From Algoriphagus sp. (GTDB lineage Bacteria; Bacteroidota; Bacteroidia; Cytophagales; Cyclobacteriaceae), in contig JAGXQZ010000071.1 in assembly GCA_018336015.1 (NCBI GenBank), forward strand, positions 1-64,000: DNA of 64,000 nucleotides, read 5' to 3'. The translations under genes and the position numbers were made by a program. Below are positions 49,262 to 57,919 of this stretch, piece by piece. Positions within the stretch are counted from its first letter, which is position 1. The number at the start of each line of letters is the position of its first letter. The notes beneath the pieces are model-generated. The model made no database searches, was not told the origin of the DNA, and saw only the letters and a program-made list of their open reading frames with translations.

Positions 49262-50700
49262 GCGGAAAGTACAAACCCCAATATCCACGAGTAGCTCAGT
49301 TGAAAACGGCTGAGCAGTTTGGGCAGCATTTGGAAAAAGAAGGAATTCAGCTGGGTTTTGATTCAGAATTGGTTGCGGGGGAAAGTTCTCCTTTCGGAAA
49401 AGCACATACCCTAAGGTCTGGTAGAACCATCGGAAATGCCATGTGCATCCTACCCATGGAAGGTTGGGATGGCACGGAAGACGGTAGACCTACCGATCTG
49501 ACCAAAAGACGCTGGAAAAACTTTGCCCTAAGTGGTGCCAAGCTCCTTTGGGGCTGTGAAGCAGTGGCTGTCCGGCACGAGGGACGCGCCAATCCCAATC
49601 AGCTTTTGCTCAATGAAGATACATTCTCTGAATTCGTGGACTTGTTTGACTTGGTTCAAACTACCCATCAAGAGCATTTTGGAGAAACGTCCGATTTGGT
49701 AGTAGGACTTCAGCTTACCCATTCGGGGCGCTTTTGCAAACCGAATGACAAAAAGCACATGGAACCTAGGATCCTGTATCCTCATCCGGTTCTGAATAAG
49801 AAATTTGGACTGTCAGAGGATTATCCCTTGATGACCGATGAGGAGATCGATTCGATTATTGCAGATTACATCAAGGCTGCGGTGCTGGCACAAAAGGCCG
49901 GATTCCATTTTGTGGACATCAAGCATTGCCATGGCTACTTGGGACATGAGTTTCTCAGTGCCTATGATCGGGAAGGGAAATATGGAGGAAGCTTTGAGAA
50001 TCGTACTCGATTTCTGAGAGATATCGTTAGCGGAATTCGGGCAGCCGCTCCGGGTCTGGAAATTGGGGTTCGACTGAGCATTTTTGACTGGGTACCTTTT
50101 CAAAAAGGCCTGGAAGAAAAGGGAGTTCCTGCTCTGGGAAGTCCCTATCGCTACGCTTTTGGGGGATCTGAAAAGGGAATAGGAGAAGATTTTGAGGAAT
50201 CTTCGACATTTCTGAATGTCTTAAAAGAATTGGACATCGAGCTCCTCTGTACTACAGCAGGCAGCCCGTATTACAATCCCCACATTCAGCGCCCGGCCCT
50301 GTTTCCTCCTTCGGATGGGTATTTGCCTCCCGAAGATCCCCTCCATGGTGTTGCCCGTCAGATCGCAGCTACGGCTCAGTTGAAAAAAGCTTTCCCGGAA
50401 TTTTACGTAGTAGGTTCGGCGTATTCCTATTTGCAGGAATGGCTACCGAATGTTGGTCAAGAAGTATTGAAAACTGGAAAGGCGGACTCTATTGGTTTTG
50501 GGAGAATGGTGTTGAGTTATCCGGATATGCCAGCGGATATCTTGTCGGGCCAAGGCTTGAAGCGAGGCAAAATCTGCCGAACTTTCTCCGACTGCACTAC
50601 TGCGCCGAGAAACGGCATGATTTCAGGCTGTTTTCCTTTGGACCCGTTTTACAAATCCATGCCCGAGTACGACCAACTTAAAACTCTGAAAGGCGAATGA
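49258..50700 (+). CDS. Old yellow enzyme-type NADH:flavin oxidoreductase
   Basis: 480 residues, no signal peptide. The FMN barrel shows [89 protein letters not shown] (the central DxKxCHGYLxxEFLS(A)-type motif with the substrate His pair), [11 protein letters not shown] and a C-terminal Cys segment ([13 protein letters not shown]). OYE-like enzymes reduce activated double bonds, or oxidise or isomerise keto compounds. It overlaps the GH88-like gene and the SDR gene by four bases each. The product of an unsaturated uronic acid hydrolysis would be a possible target. Confidence 0.86.
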   Translation: MSGKYKPQYPRVAQLKTAEQFGQHLEKEGIQLGFDSELVAGESSPFGKAHTLRSGRTIGNAMCILPMEGWDGTEDGRPTDLTKRRWKNFALSGAKLLWGCEAVAVRHEGRANPNQLLLNEDTFSEFVDLFDLVQTTHQEHFGETSDLVVGLQLTHSGRFCKPNDKKHMEPRILYPHPVLNKKFGLSEDYPLMTDEEIDSIIADYIKAAVLAQKAGFHFVDIKHCHGYLGHEFLSAYDREGKYGGSFENRTRFLRDIVSGIRAAAPGLEIGVRLSIFDWVPFQKGLEEKGVPALGSPYRYAFGGSEKGIGEDFEESSTFLNVLKELDIELLCTTAGSPYYNPHIQRPALFPPSDGYLPPEDPLHGVARQIAATAQLKKAFPEFYVVGSAYSYLQEWLPNVGQEVLKTGKADSIGFGRMVLSYPDMPADILSGQGLKRGKICRTFSDCTTAPRNGMISGCFPLDPFYKSMPEYDQLKTLKGE

Positions 50701-51467
50701 GAAAGACTGCATTGATCACCGGAGGCACGCGGGGAATTGGGCTTGGAATTGCCAAAAAGCTGGCCCAAGAAGGAATCGACTTGGCCCTGAATGGAGTCAG
50801 ACCTGAGTCTGATGTGGAGGATATCTTGGAAGAGCTTCGCAAGACTGGAGTTCGGGTGGCGTATTTCCAAGGGAACATTGCCGAAAAGGCTGATCGGGAA
50901 CACATTCTGGAGGGAGTCAAAGCCAAGTTTGGCTCCCTGAATTTCCTTGTCAACAATGCCGGAGTGGCTCCTCGGGTTCGGGCAGATGTACTCGAAGTAG
51001 CTGAAGAGGACTTTGATCACCTGATGGATATCAATTTGCGAGGGACTTTTTTCTTGACACAGGCTATTGCCAATTGGATGCTGGAATTGAAAAAAGCAGG
51101 TGATTCTTCCGATTTTTCCATTGTCACCATCACTTCCGTGTCTGCAAAGCTGGCTTCGACCAATCGTGCTGCCTATTGCATGGCTAAGTCTGGACTATCG
51201 ATGATGAATCAGGTTTTTGCGGTGCGATTGGCAGAAGTTGGGATACCGGTTTTCGAGATTCAGCCCGGAGTGATCGAGACCGATATGACTGAGAAGGTCA
51301 AGGAAATCTATCAGGATCGAATCCAAAAAGGCTTGACCTTAGAGCCAAGAATGGGTAAACCCGAGGATATCGGAAAAATCATAGCGGCCCTTCTCCGGGG
51401 AGATTTGAGTTATGCGACCGGACAAATTATTGCTGTAGACGGAGGGATGATGGTGGGGCGGCTTTGA
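50697..51467 (+). CDS. SDR-family 3-ketoacyl/keto-sugar reductase
   Basis: 256 residues. SDR motifs: [48 protein letters not shown] (catalytic Ser, Tyr, Lys in YCMAK) and [13 protein letters not shown]. It is of the FabG-like type, many members of which act on sugars and uronates (for example KduD). It overlaps the flavoenzyme gene by four bases and closes the five-gene operon that begins at 46271. It is likely the last reduction step of the imported sugar-acid route, but this is inference. Confidence 0.87.
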   Translation: MRKTALITGGTRGIGLGIAKKLAQEGIDLALNGVRPESDVEDILEELRKTGVRVAYFQGNIAEKADREHILEGVKAKFGSLNFLVNNAGVAPRVRADVLEVAEEDFDHLMDINLRGTFFLTQAIANWMLELKKAGDSSDFSIVTITSVSAKLASTNRAAYCMAKSGLSMMNQVFAVRLAEVGIPVFEIQPGVIETDMTEKVKEIYQDRIQKGLTLEPRMGKPEDIGKIIAALLRGDLSYATGQIIAVDGGMMVGRL

Positions 51468-51520
51468 GGAACTTTATTTGGGCTGAGCCGATTAAATCAA
51501 TATTCTTTTTAAATTGAGTT

Positions 51521-51724
51521 ATGCAAATCGAACGTACTGAAAAAGAAATCATTATCAGGGTTTCCTCAAAAACTGATCTCAGCGGATTGCAGCGGATTCT
51601 AGATTTTATCCGAGTGAAAGAAATGGGTGCGGAAAATATGGTTTCTGACGTGGAAATTGAGGAATTGGCAAGAGAATCCAAATCGACTTGGTGGAAGGAA
51701 AATAAATCCCGATTCATCAAGTGA
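51521..51724 (+). CDS. Putative antitoxin of a PIN toxin-antitoxin pair
   Basis: 67 residues: MQIERTEKEIIIRVSSKTDL at the N terminus, a helical middle, and a Trp-Trp-Lys-rich tail (TWWKENKSRF). The upper part resembles an Arc/AbrB-like DNA-binding strand, while the tail typically docks the toxin. It overlaps the PIN gene by four bases (GTGA), the usual antitoxin-toxin arrangement. The family is not firmly recognised. The pair is flanked by the SDR gene and the permease gene without obvious mobile sequences. Confidence 0.72.
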   Translation: MQIERTEKEIIIRVSSKTDLSGLQRILDFIRVKEMGAENMVSDVEIEELARESKSTWWKENKSRFIK

Positions 51725-52164
51725 ATATTGTCGTAGATACGAATATCATTTTTAGCGCAATACTTAATCCCAATGGCAAAATCGGAGATTTACTTCTCGA
51801 TCCTCTTGATCGATTCGCTTTTTTTGCTCCAGATTTTTTGACCACGGAATTAGCCCGACATCACAAAAAACTGATTTCTCTATCCAAGCTTTCCGAAAGC
51901 GATATTTTGTTTTTGAAAAAGCTGGTTTTGTCAAAAGTGAATTGGGTTGATTTGGATACTGTCAGTGAAGAATCTTGGATGAAGGCGTTCCAACTAGTTA
52001 AACAAATCGATGAATTTGATGCTCCTTTTGTCGCTTTGAGTTTGAATATGAATAGCTATTTATGGTCTGGCGACAAAAAATTGAAAAACGGGCTGAAGGA
52101 TTTGAGTTATGACAAAGTCATTGAAACGGATTCTCTTTTGGAAATCAGAAATGCTTTAGATTAG
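51721..52164 (+). CDS. PIN-domain protein, putative toxin
   Basis: 147 residues starting with a GTG at 51721 that overlaps the antitoxin stop. The PIN fold is indicated by MNIVVDTNIIFSAIL (Asp6), FLTTELARHHKKL (Glu43), DEFDAPFVALSL (Asp100) and LWSGDKKL (Asp118), the four acidic positions that hold the metal for RNase activity. Members of this group cut specific RNAs and are neutralised by the adjacent antitoxin. All catalytic positions are intact. Its end lies 20 bases from the permease ATG. Confidence 0.85.
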   Translation: MNIVVDTNIIFSAILNPNGKIGDLLLDPLDRFAFFAPDFLTTELARHHKKLISLSKLSESDILFLKKLVLSKVNWVDLDTVSEESWMKAFQLVKQIDEFDAPFVALSLNMNSYLWSGDKKLKNGLKDLSYDKVIETDSLLEIRNALD

Positions 52165-52184
52165 TGTTATTCCTTCATTTACTG

Positions 52185-53489
52185 ATGTATCCAAAATCCC
52201 ACCACCTCAAAACCGAAATCCTCGCAGGAATCTCCACTTTTCTAGCCTGCTTTTACATCATCATCGTCAATCCGGCAATTTTGGCTGAGGCGGGAATGCC
52301 GTTCTCAGCAGTGCTTACTGCTACCGTTTTGGTGTCTGCATTTGGGAGCTTGATGATGGGATTGTATGCCAAAAATCCGATTGTCGTGGCGCCGGGCATG
52401 GGGATCAATGCCTTTTTTACCTACACCGCTGTGAAAGGCTTCGGATTGAGTTTTGAGGAAGCACTGGGAACAGTCTTTTGGTCGGGAGTGATCTTTTTGC
52501 TGCTTTCAGTTTTCAAGACCCGTGAAAAAATCATTCAGGCAATTCCTTCCGCTATCCGACATGCAGTTTCGGCAGGGATCGGATTGTTCATTTGCTTTAT
52601 CGGTTTCCAAAATGCCCACTTTATCGTAGACAATCCTGCTACCTTGGTCGGGATGGCGATGTTCAAAGATCCGATTACTCTAACTTTTTTAGCTGGACTG
52701 TTGATTACAGGATCTTTAATCATCAGAAAGGTTTCCGGAGCGATCATCTTTGGGATTCTGATTACGACGGCATTGGCTTGGCCCATTGGACGCTGGTGGG
52801 GAGATGCGGCTGCTATCAATTTCGGGGTTTCTACTCTGGTCAATTTCACAGGATTTTTTTCATGGCCAGACTTTAGTCTAGTGGGCAAGGCCGATATTCT
52901 CGGTTCGCTCAAGTACAGCTACATCCCCGTGATCTTTGTATTCACATTCACGATTTTATTTGACGGGATCAGCACTTTCGTAGGGTTAGCAGAGGCCTCA
53001 GGATTGAAAGACCCGGATGGAAATCCCCAAAACATGCGCAAATCGCTGTTGACTGATTCCTTTGCTACTTTGTTTGCAGGATTGGTAGGGAGCAGTTCGG
53101 GGACGGCTTACATTGAATCGGCAGTAGGAATAGAGGAAGGCGGGCGAACCGGAGCTACTGCGGTGACAGCAGGCCTGCTGTTTCTACCCTTTATGTTCTT
53201 TTCCCCGCTACTATCCATTATTCCATCGATCGCAAGTTCGATTGCCTTGGTCTTGGTGGGTTCCTTTATGGTCATTCCTTTGACCAAGATCAACTGGAAA
53301 AAACCGGAGGAAGCCTTGCCTTCATTTCTGACCATCGTTTTAATTCCCTTTACTTACAGTTTATCCATAGGTATTTCATTTGGATTTATTTCCTGGACCC
53401 TGTTGAAGTTGGCTTCGGGAAAAATATCCGAAGTCAACCCTATTTTAGCCCTGATCAGCGTACTTTCGCTTTTCTTTTTGTGGCTATGA
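52185..53489 (+). CDS. NCS2-family purine permease (AzgA/GhxP-like)
   Basis: 434 residues from the ATG at 52185 (MYPKSHHLKTEILAGISTFL); a GTG at 52164 would add seven residues and overlap the toxin gene. About twelve transmembrane segments. The motif VVAPGMGINAFFTYTAVKGFG in the third segment, SAGIGLFICFIGFQNAH, and the QNMRKSLLTDSFATLFAGLVGSSSGTAYIESAVGIEEGGRTG segment are the NCS2/AzgA signatures. It imports adenine, guanine or hypoxanthine with protons. Its stop overlaps the exported MTA/SAH nucleosidase start (ATGA), so the two are coupled. Confidence 0.92.
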   Translation: MYPKSHHLKTEILAGISTFLACFYIIIVNPAILAEAGMPFSAVLTATVLVSAFGSLMMGLYAKNPIVVAPGMGINAFFTYTAVKGFGLSFEEALGTVFWSGVIFLLLSVFKTREKIIQAIPSAIRHAVSAGIGLFICFIGFQNAHFIVDNPATLVGMAMFKDPITLTFLAGLLITGSLIIRKVSGAIIFGILITTALAWPIGRWWGDAAAINFGVSTLVNFTGFFSWPDFSLVGKADILGSLKYSYIPVIFVFTFTILFDGISTFVGLAEASGLKDPDGNPQNMRKSLLTDSFATLFAGLVGSSSGTAYIESAVGIEEGGRTGATAVTAGLLFLPFMFFSPLLSIIPSIASSIALVLVGSFMVIPLTKINWKKPEEALPSFLTIVLIPFTYSLSIGISFGFISWTLLKLASGKISEVNPILALISVLSLFFLWL

Positions 53490-54274
53490 TCAAAAAACTC
53501 CTTCTCGCGTTCTTTCTGATTGGTTCCCTTTCAGCAAACGCACAACGCATTGCCATCATGGGGGCTTTGGATCAGGAAATCGCCATTTTGCTTGACTCCA
53601 TGAAGGGGAAAAAGGAGGTGGAACGATCCGGCTTGACTTTTTACACCGGAAAACTGAAAGGTCAAAAAGTAGTCGTGATCAAATCCGGTGTGGGAAAAGT
53701 CAATGCCGCCTATAGCACGGCTATTCTTTTGGATCGATTTCAGCCTTCCCAACTGATTTTCACTGGCGTGGCGGGAGGATTGCATCCCGAGGCTTTGCCT
53801 GGCGATATCGTCATCGGAACCGAGCTGGTTCAGTTTGATTTTGGACAGATTGATTCTACGGGATTTAAGGTGTCTCCATTTCGAAAGCTCACCGGGGGTC
53901 GACATGATGAGCTGTACATTGCTGCGGACGCTGAGCTTTTAAAGCAAGCGGAACTCGCTGCCGGAAAGGTTGATTTTTTGTCCATATCGGGAAGGAAGCC
54001 AAGAGTTTTTTCAGGAAGAATTGCTACTGGGGATGTTTTCGTAAGTGATCAGGAGACGGCGGAAAATCTTTACCAAAATCATCAAGCGCTCGCCACAGAG
54101 ATGGAAGGTGCTGCTGTAGCCCACCTATGCCGATCAGTAGGGGTGCCATTTCTCGTTATTCGGAGCTGCAGCGACAACGCCAACCAAAATGCTCGCGTAA
54201 ATTTCAATCAGTTTGTAGAACCTGCTGCTATCAATTCTGCAGGATTGGTTCTAAAACTTCTCGAATGCCTCTAA
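53486..54274 (+). CDS. Secreted 5'-methylthioadenosine/S-adenosylhomocysteine nucleosidase
   Basis: 262 residues from the ATG at 53486. The N terminus MIKKLLLAFFLIGSLSANAQ is a signal peptide with a clear cleavage site. The nucleosidase then begins RIAIMGALDQEIAILLDSM, with Glu31 in the position of the catalytic Glu12 of E. coli MtnN. ATEMEGAAVAH holds Glu207 (Glu174 equivalent) and VIRSCSDNANQ holds Asp230 (Asp197 equivalent). GVAGGLHPEALPGDIVIG is the base/ribose region. The enzyme splits MTA or SAH (and perhaps other nucleosides) to adenine and a thio-sugar. Unlike the usual cytosolic MtnN, this one is exported, and the upstream permease could import the released adenine. Confidence 0.88.
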   Translation: MIKKLLLAFFLIGSLSANAQRIAIMGALDQEIAILLDSMKGKKEVERSGLTFYTGKLKGQKVVVIKSGVGKVNAAYSTAILLDRFQPSQLIFTGVAGGLHPEALPGDIVIGTELVQFDFGQIDSTGFKVSPFRKLTGGRHDELYIAADAELLKQAELAAGKVDFLSISGRKPRVFSGRIATGDVFVSDQETAENLYQNHQALATEMEGAAVAHLCRSVGVPFLVIRSCSDNANQNARVNFNQFVEPAAINSAGLVLKLLECL

Positions 54275-54364
54275 CCAAATTCCAAATAATTAATCCTAGT
54301 TTTGAAGAATTTATCAAATGGTAAATTTTCAAAGACTTCAAAAACTCTCTTCTTCAAACTACCT

Positions 54365-55321
54365 ATGATCCTTCAACTTATTCTTCTGGCAGTTGGTCTG
54401 GTTTTGTTGGTCAAAGGCGCAGATTGGCTCGTGGACGGAGCATCCGTTCTAGCCAAGAAAAACAATGTGTCTGACCTAGCTATTGGTCTGACTATCGTAG
54501 CTTTTGGTACCTCTGCACCAGAGCTGGTCGTGAATGCCGTAGCTGCCTCCGGCAATTATCCGGACATCGTGTTCGGGAATGTGATCGGCTCCAATAATTT
54601 CAATTTGTTCATCATTTTGGGCATAGCAGGGCTGATTGTTCCGCTTTCTGTTCAGTCCAGCACCGTCTGGAAAGAGATTCCTTTCTCGCTTTTGGCAGCG
54701 ATTGTGTTATTCTTTTTGGCCAACAATTATTTCTTTTCCGAATCAGCTGAGCTGTCCCGCTATGATGCCATCCTCCTTTTGGTTTTGTTCTGCGCTTTCC
54801 TGTACTACGTGGCTACTCAGCTGAAGACTGATCCGGATGCCGAGGTGGTAGCTGCCAAAGATTATTCTACCATGAAAATCTGGGGATTGATCATTATAGG
54901 TCTTGCCGGTTTGGTCGGTGGAGGTAAGCTGGTGGTCGATAATGCAGTTGCTATGGCTCAATCTCTGGGTGTCAGTGAAAAAATCATCGGACTCACCATT
55001 GTGGCTGCAGGTACTTCCCTTCCCGAATTGGCTACTTCAGTAGTAGCTGCGATGAAAAAGAATGCAGACATTGCCATAGGAAATATCGTGGGGTCCAATA
55101 TTTTCAACATCCTGCTTATTCTTGGAATGAGTGGATTGATCAGGCCTTTGGCCTATACCAATTCCTTTAATACAGATATTTACATCTTGAGTGCAGGTAC
55201 CATCTTCCTTTTCTTAGCGATGTTTATCGGCAAAAAGCACCGATTGGACAGATGGCAAGCACTTGTTTTGCTTAGCTCTTACTTGCTTTACACCGGTTAT
55301 TTGGTCGGGTTGGAAATGTAA
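54365..55321 (+). CDS. Calcium/sodium antiporter (CaCA family, YrbG-like)
   Basis: 318 residues from the ATG at 54365; a TTG 63 bases upstream is not supported. About ten transmembrane helices. The two inverted alpha-repeats are clear: IGLTIVAFGTSAPELVVNAVAA in the N-terminal half and IGLTIVAAGTSLPELATSVVAAMKK in the C-terminal half, each with the G-T-S-x-P-E-L cation motif, separated by an acidic loop. LLVKGADWLVDGASVLAKKN marks the first helix. It extrudes calcium in exchange for sodium, or potassium-dependent variants thereof. A terminator follows. Confidence 0.92.
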   Translation: MILQLILLAVGLVLLVKGADWLVDGASVLAKKNNVSDLAIGLTIVAFGTSAPELVVNAVAASGNYPDIVFGNVIGSNNFNLFIILGIAGLIVPLSVQSSTVWKEIPFSLLAAIVLFFLANNYFFSESAELSRYDAILLLVLFCAFLYYVATQLKTDPDAEVVAAKDYSTMKIWGLIIIGLAGLVGGGKLVVDNAVAMAQSLGVSEKIIGLTIVAAGTSLPELATSVVAAMKKNADIAIGNIVGSNIFNILLILGMSGLIRPLAYTNSFNTDIYILSAGTIFLFLAMFIGKKHRLDRWQALVLLSSYLLYTGYLVGLEM

Positions 55322-55348
55322 ATCAATAAAAGCACTTGAATTATTTAC

Positions 55349-55383
55349 AGGGTTCTAAGTTTTGCTTGGAACCCTATTTTTTT
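55349..55383 (+). terminator. Intrinsic terminator after the antiporter gene
   Basis: AGGGTTC / GAACCCT stem with a 13-base loop and seven T following after one A. Confidence 0.75.
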
Positions 55384-55481
55384 CCACTTGTAAAAATCAG
55401 AGCAGCAAAACGCGTGTTTACTTCTATTTTACAGCTTGTTAATTCGTGTTTATTTCGAGATTAACCAGCCCAGCCTAACCT

Positions 55482-57875
55482 ATGAAGCCTAGATTTACCT
55501 TTCACTTCCCTTTTATTTTATTCTTACTCCTCGGAGTATTTATCAGTAATTCGACTTTTTCCCAACAGCGAGGTAGGATAAAAGGAGCAGTGACAGATAA
55601 AGCCAATGCACAGCCCCTGCCTTTTGCGACGGTGGGAGTTTTTTCTCAAAAAGACAGTCTTATCGGTGGGGGTATCACCGACGAAGAGGGGAAGTTTCAG
55701 GTGGATTTACCCTTTGGGCAGTATTATGCCTTAGTCGAGTTTATGGGGTTTGAAGCTATAAAATCCCCTGTTTTCACTCTTTCTAGAGAGAATTCCAATC
55801 TTGACCTCGGTATACTGAGTCTTAGCGTGACTGCTTCTGATCTCAACGAAGTCGTGGTCCAAGGTGAAAAAACACTTATGGAGCTTTCGTTGGATAAACG
55901 GATTTTCAACGTAGGAAAAGACTTGGCTAATGCCGGTGGAAATGCTTCCGACATTCTCATGAATCTGCCCTCCGTGGCAGTAGATCCTGAGGGAAATGTA
56001 AGCCTGAGAGGTTCTGCCAATGTGCGGATTTTGATCGATGGCAAACCATCGGGCCTTGTCAGCTTCAAAGGCAGCAGTGGACTCCGTCAGCTTCCTGCCA
56101 ATCTTGTCGAACGGGTCGAGGTCATCACCAATCCTTCGGCACGCTATGAAGCCGAAGGGATGGCCGGAGTCATCAACATCATCCTCAAAAAAGACAGCAA
56201 ACAGGGATTCAACGGTTCGGGCGAACTCATCACCGGCTACCCTGTCAACCTTGGCTTTACTGCAAATCTCAACTACCGAAAAAACCGCATCAACTGGTTT
56301 ATCAACTACGGCTTGGCCCACCGCAAGACTCCCGGTATCAGCGAACTGTATCAGGAAGTGTACAATGAGGACGGCACCACTTCACTTTTGGACCAAAACA
56401 ATACCACCACAGTCACCGGCTTCAACAATAACCTGCGCGGAGGTTTGGATTACTTTTTTAGCGAAAAAAGCATCCTGACAGCTTCCTACGTGTGGAGGCG
56501 AAGTGACGTGCGACGAATCACAGATATCCGCTACAACGACTACCTCAATTCCTTCGACAATTTTCTCGGCTACAGCATGAGAAGACAGGATGAAACCGAG
56601 GCTGAACCCAACAAGGAGGCCATCATCAATTACAAAAGGTCTTTTGAGCAAAAAGGACATGAGCTCAATGCCTCCTTTACCTACCTGAACTATTGGGAAA
56701 GGTCAGATCAGCTTTTTACCGAAAACTCTTTTTCCCCTCAGGGAATCATGATCCCAGCTCGTGCACTTGTGCAGACCTCGCTGAATGACGAGTATGAAAA
56801 CCAATACCTTCTTCAGGTAGATTACACCAAGCCTTTTTCCAAAAAAGGGAAAGTCGAAACAGGTCTCCGTACCAGCTTTCGTGAAATGGAAAATGACTAC
56901 CTCGTGCAGGAGCGAAATGAGTCAGGAGACTTTGAAACCTTGCCGGGACTGGACAATATTTTTCTCTACAACGAAAATATCCTAGCCGCCTACGGAATCT
57001 TGGGGAATGAAATCGGAAAATGGAGCTATCAGGCTGGGTTAAGAGCAGAATACACCGATGTGGAAACGATCTTGGTAGAAACCAATGAGTCCAATCCAAG
57101 GGATTACACCAACCTGTTTCCAAGCGGACACTTGAACTACAGGCTCAGCGAGGAAAACGCCTTCCAACTCAGCTACAGTCGCCGGGTGCGTCGGCCGGTT
57201 TACAATGACTTGAGTCCGTATGTGACTTTTTCTGATCAGCGAAACTTCTTCAGCGGTAATCCAAACCTCGATCCTGAATTCACGGATTCCTACGAGTTGG
57301 GGTATATCAAGTATTTGAAGAAAAGCACCCTGTTTACGACAGCCTATTTCCGAAATACGACTGACAAAATCCAGAGGATCCGGACTGTTCAGGAAAATGG
57401 GTTTTCGGTCACGGTACCGTTTAACATCACAGGAGAGGTTTCCTACGGCCTAGAGTTTAGCGGGGATTATGCGGCAACACCGTGGTGGAAGCTGGATTTC
57501 AATGCCAACTTCTTCTACGCCGACATCGATGGCAGCAATCTGGATCAGAATTTTCAGGCCACCACCACCTCGTTGTTATTCAGACAAACTTCCCGCTTTA
57601 CCATTGCTGATAAGTGGGATCTTCAGGTCCGTGCAAACTATGAAGCGAGGAGAAAAACTGCCCAAGGAGTGCAAAAAGGCATTTTCTTCATCGATCTGTC
57701 AGCCAGCCGAAAAATCATGAACAATCGCGGTACCCTGATTCTCAACATCACCGATTTACTGAATACACGAATCAACCGATACATCACGGAGGGCGCCAAT
57801 TTCTTCACCGAAGGCGAAGCCCAAATGATCAGAAGGCAGACCAATTTGACCTTTACTTACCGAATCAAGCAATGA
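55482..57875 (+). CDS. TonB-dependent receptor, outer-membrane beta-barrel with carboxypeptidase-like N-terminal domain
   Basis: 797 residues with a signal peptide (MKPRFTFHFPFILFLLLGVF, then NSTFSQ). A CarboxypepD_reg-like beta-sandwich (GAVTDKANAQPLPFATVGVFSQKDS ... GKFQVDLPFGQYYALVEFMGFE, about residues 34-110) precedes a plug domain (SDILMNLPSVAVDPEGNVSLRGSANVRILIDGK, and VERVEVITNPSARYEAEGMAGVINIILKK). The remaining 550 residues are a barrel with aromatic strand ends and the C-terminal NLTFTYRIKQ. It imports an unknown ligand across the outer membrane. It is not a SusC type: there is no SusD partner and it lacks the SusC terminal motifs. Confidence 0.9.
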   Translation: MKPRFTFHFPFILFLLLGVFISNSTFSQQRGRIKGAVTDKANAQPLPFATVGVFSQKDSLIGGGITDEEGKFQVDLPFGQYYALVEFMGFEAIKSPVFTLSRENSNLDLGILSLSVTASDLNEVVVQGEKTLMELSLDKRIFNVGKDLANAGGNASDILMNLPSVAVDPEGNVSLRGSANVRILIDGKPSGLVSFKGSSGLRQLPANLVERVEVITNPSARYEAEGMAGVINIILKKDSKQGFNGSGELITGYPVNLGFTANLNYRKNRINWFINYGLAHRKTPGISELYQEVYNEDGTTSLLDQNNTTTVTGFNNNLRGGLDYFFSEKSILTASYVWRRSDVRRITDIRYNDYLNSFDNFLGYSMRRQDETEAEPNKEAIINYKRSFEQKGHELNASFTYLNYWERSDQLFTENSFSPQGIMIPARALVQTSLNDEYENQYLLQVDYTKPFSKKGKVETGLRTSFREMENDYLVQERNESGDFETLPGLDNIFLYNENILAAYGILGNEIGKWSYQAGLRAEYTDVETILVETNESNPRDYTNLFPSGHLNYRLSEENAFQLSYSRRVRRPVYNDLSPYVTFSDQRNFFSGNPNLDPEFTDSYELGYIKYLKKSTLFTTAYFRNTTDKIQRIRTVQENGFSVTVPFNITGEVSYGLEFSGDYAATPWWKLDFNANFFYADIDGSNLDQNFQATTTSLLFRQTSRFTIADKWDLQVRANYEARRKTAQGVQKGIFFIDLSASRKIMNNRGTLILNITDLLNTRINRYITEGANFFTEGEAQMIRRQTNLTFTYRIKQ

Positions 57876-57919
57876 GTACTGCCGGTTGCTAGCCGGCCAA
57901 CTTCCCCAATCCCCCCATT

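Noticed and set aside
51521..52164. Larger defence island around the PIN toxin
   Set aside because: The flanking genes are metabolic and transport genes; no restriction, CBASS, retron or phage genes are nearby.
55731..56321. 196-codon open frame opposite the TonB receptor plug
   Set aside because: Shadow frame; the plus strand encodes a conserved plug domain.
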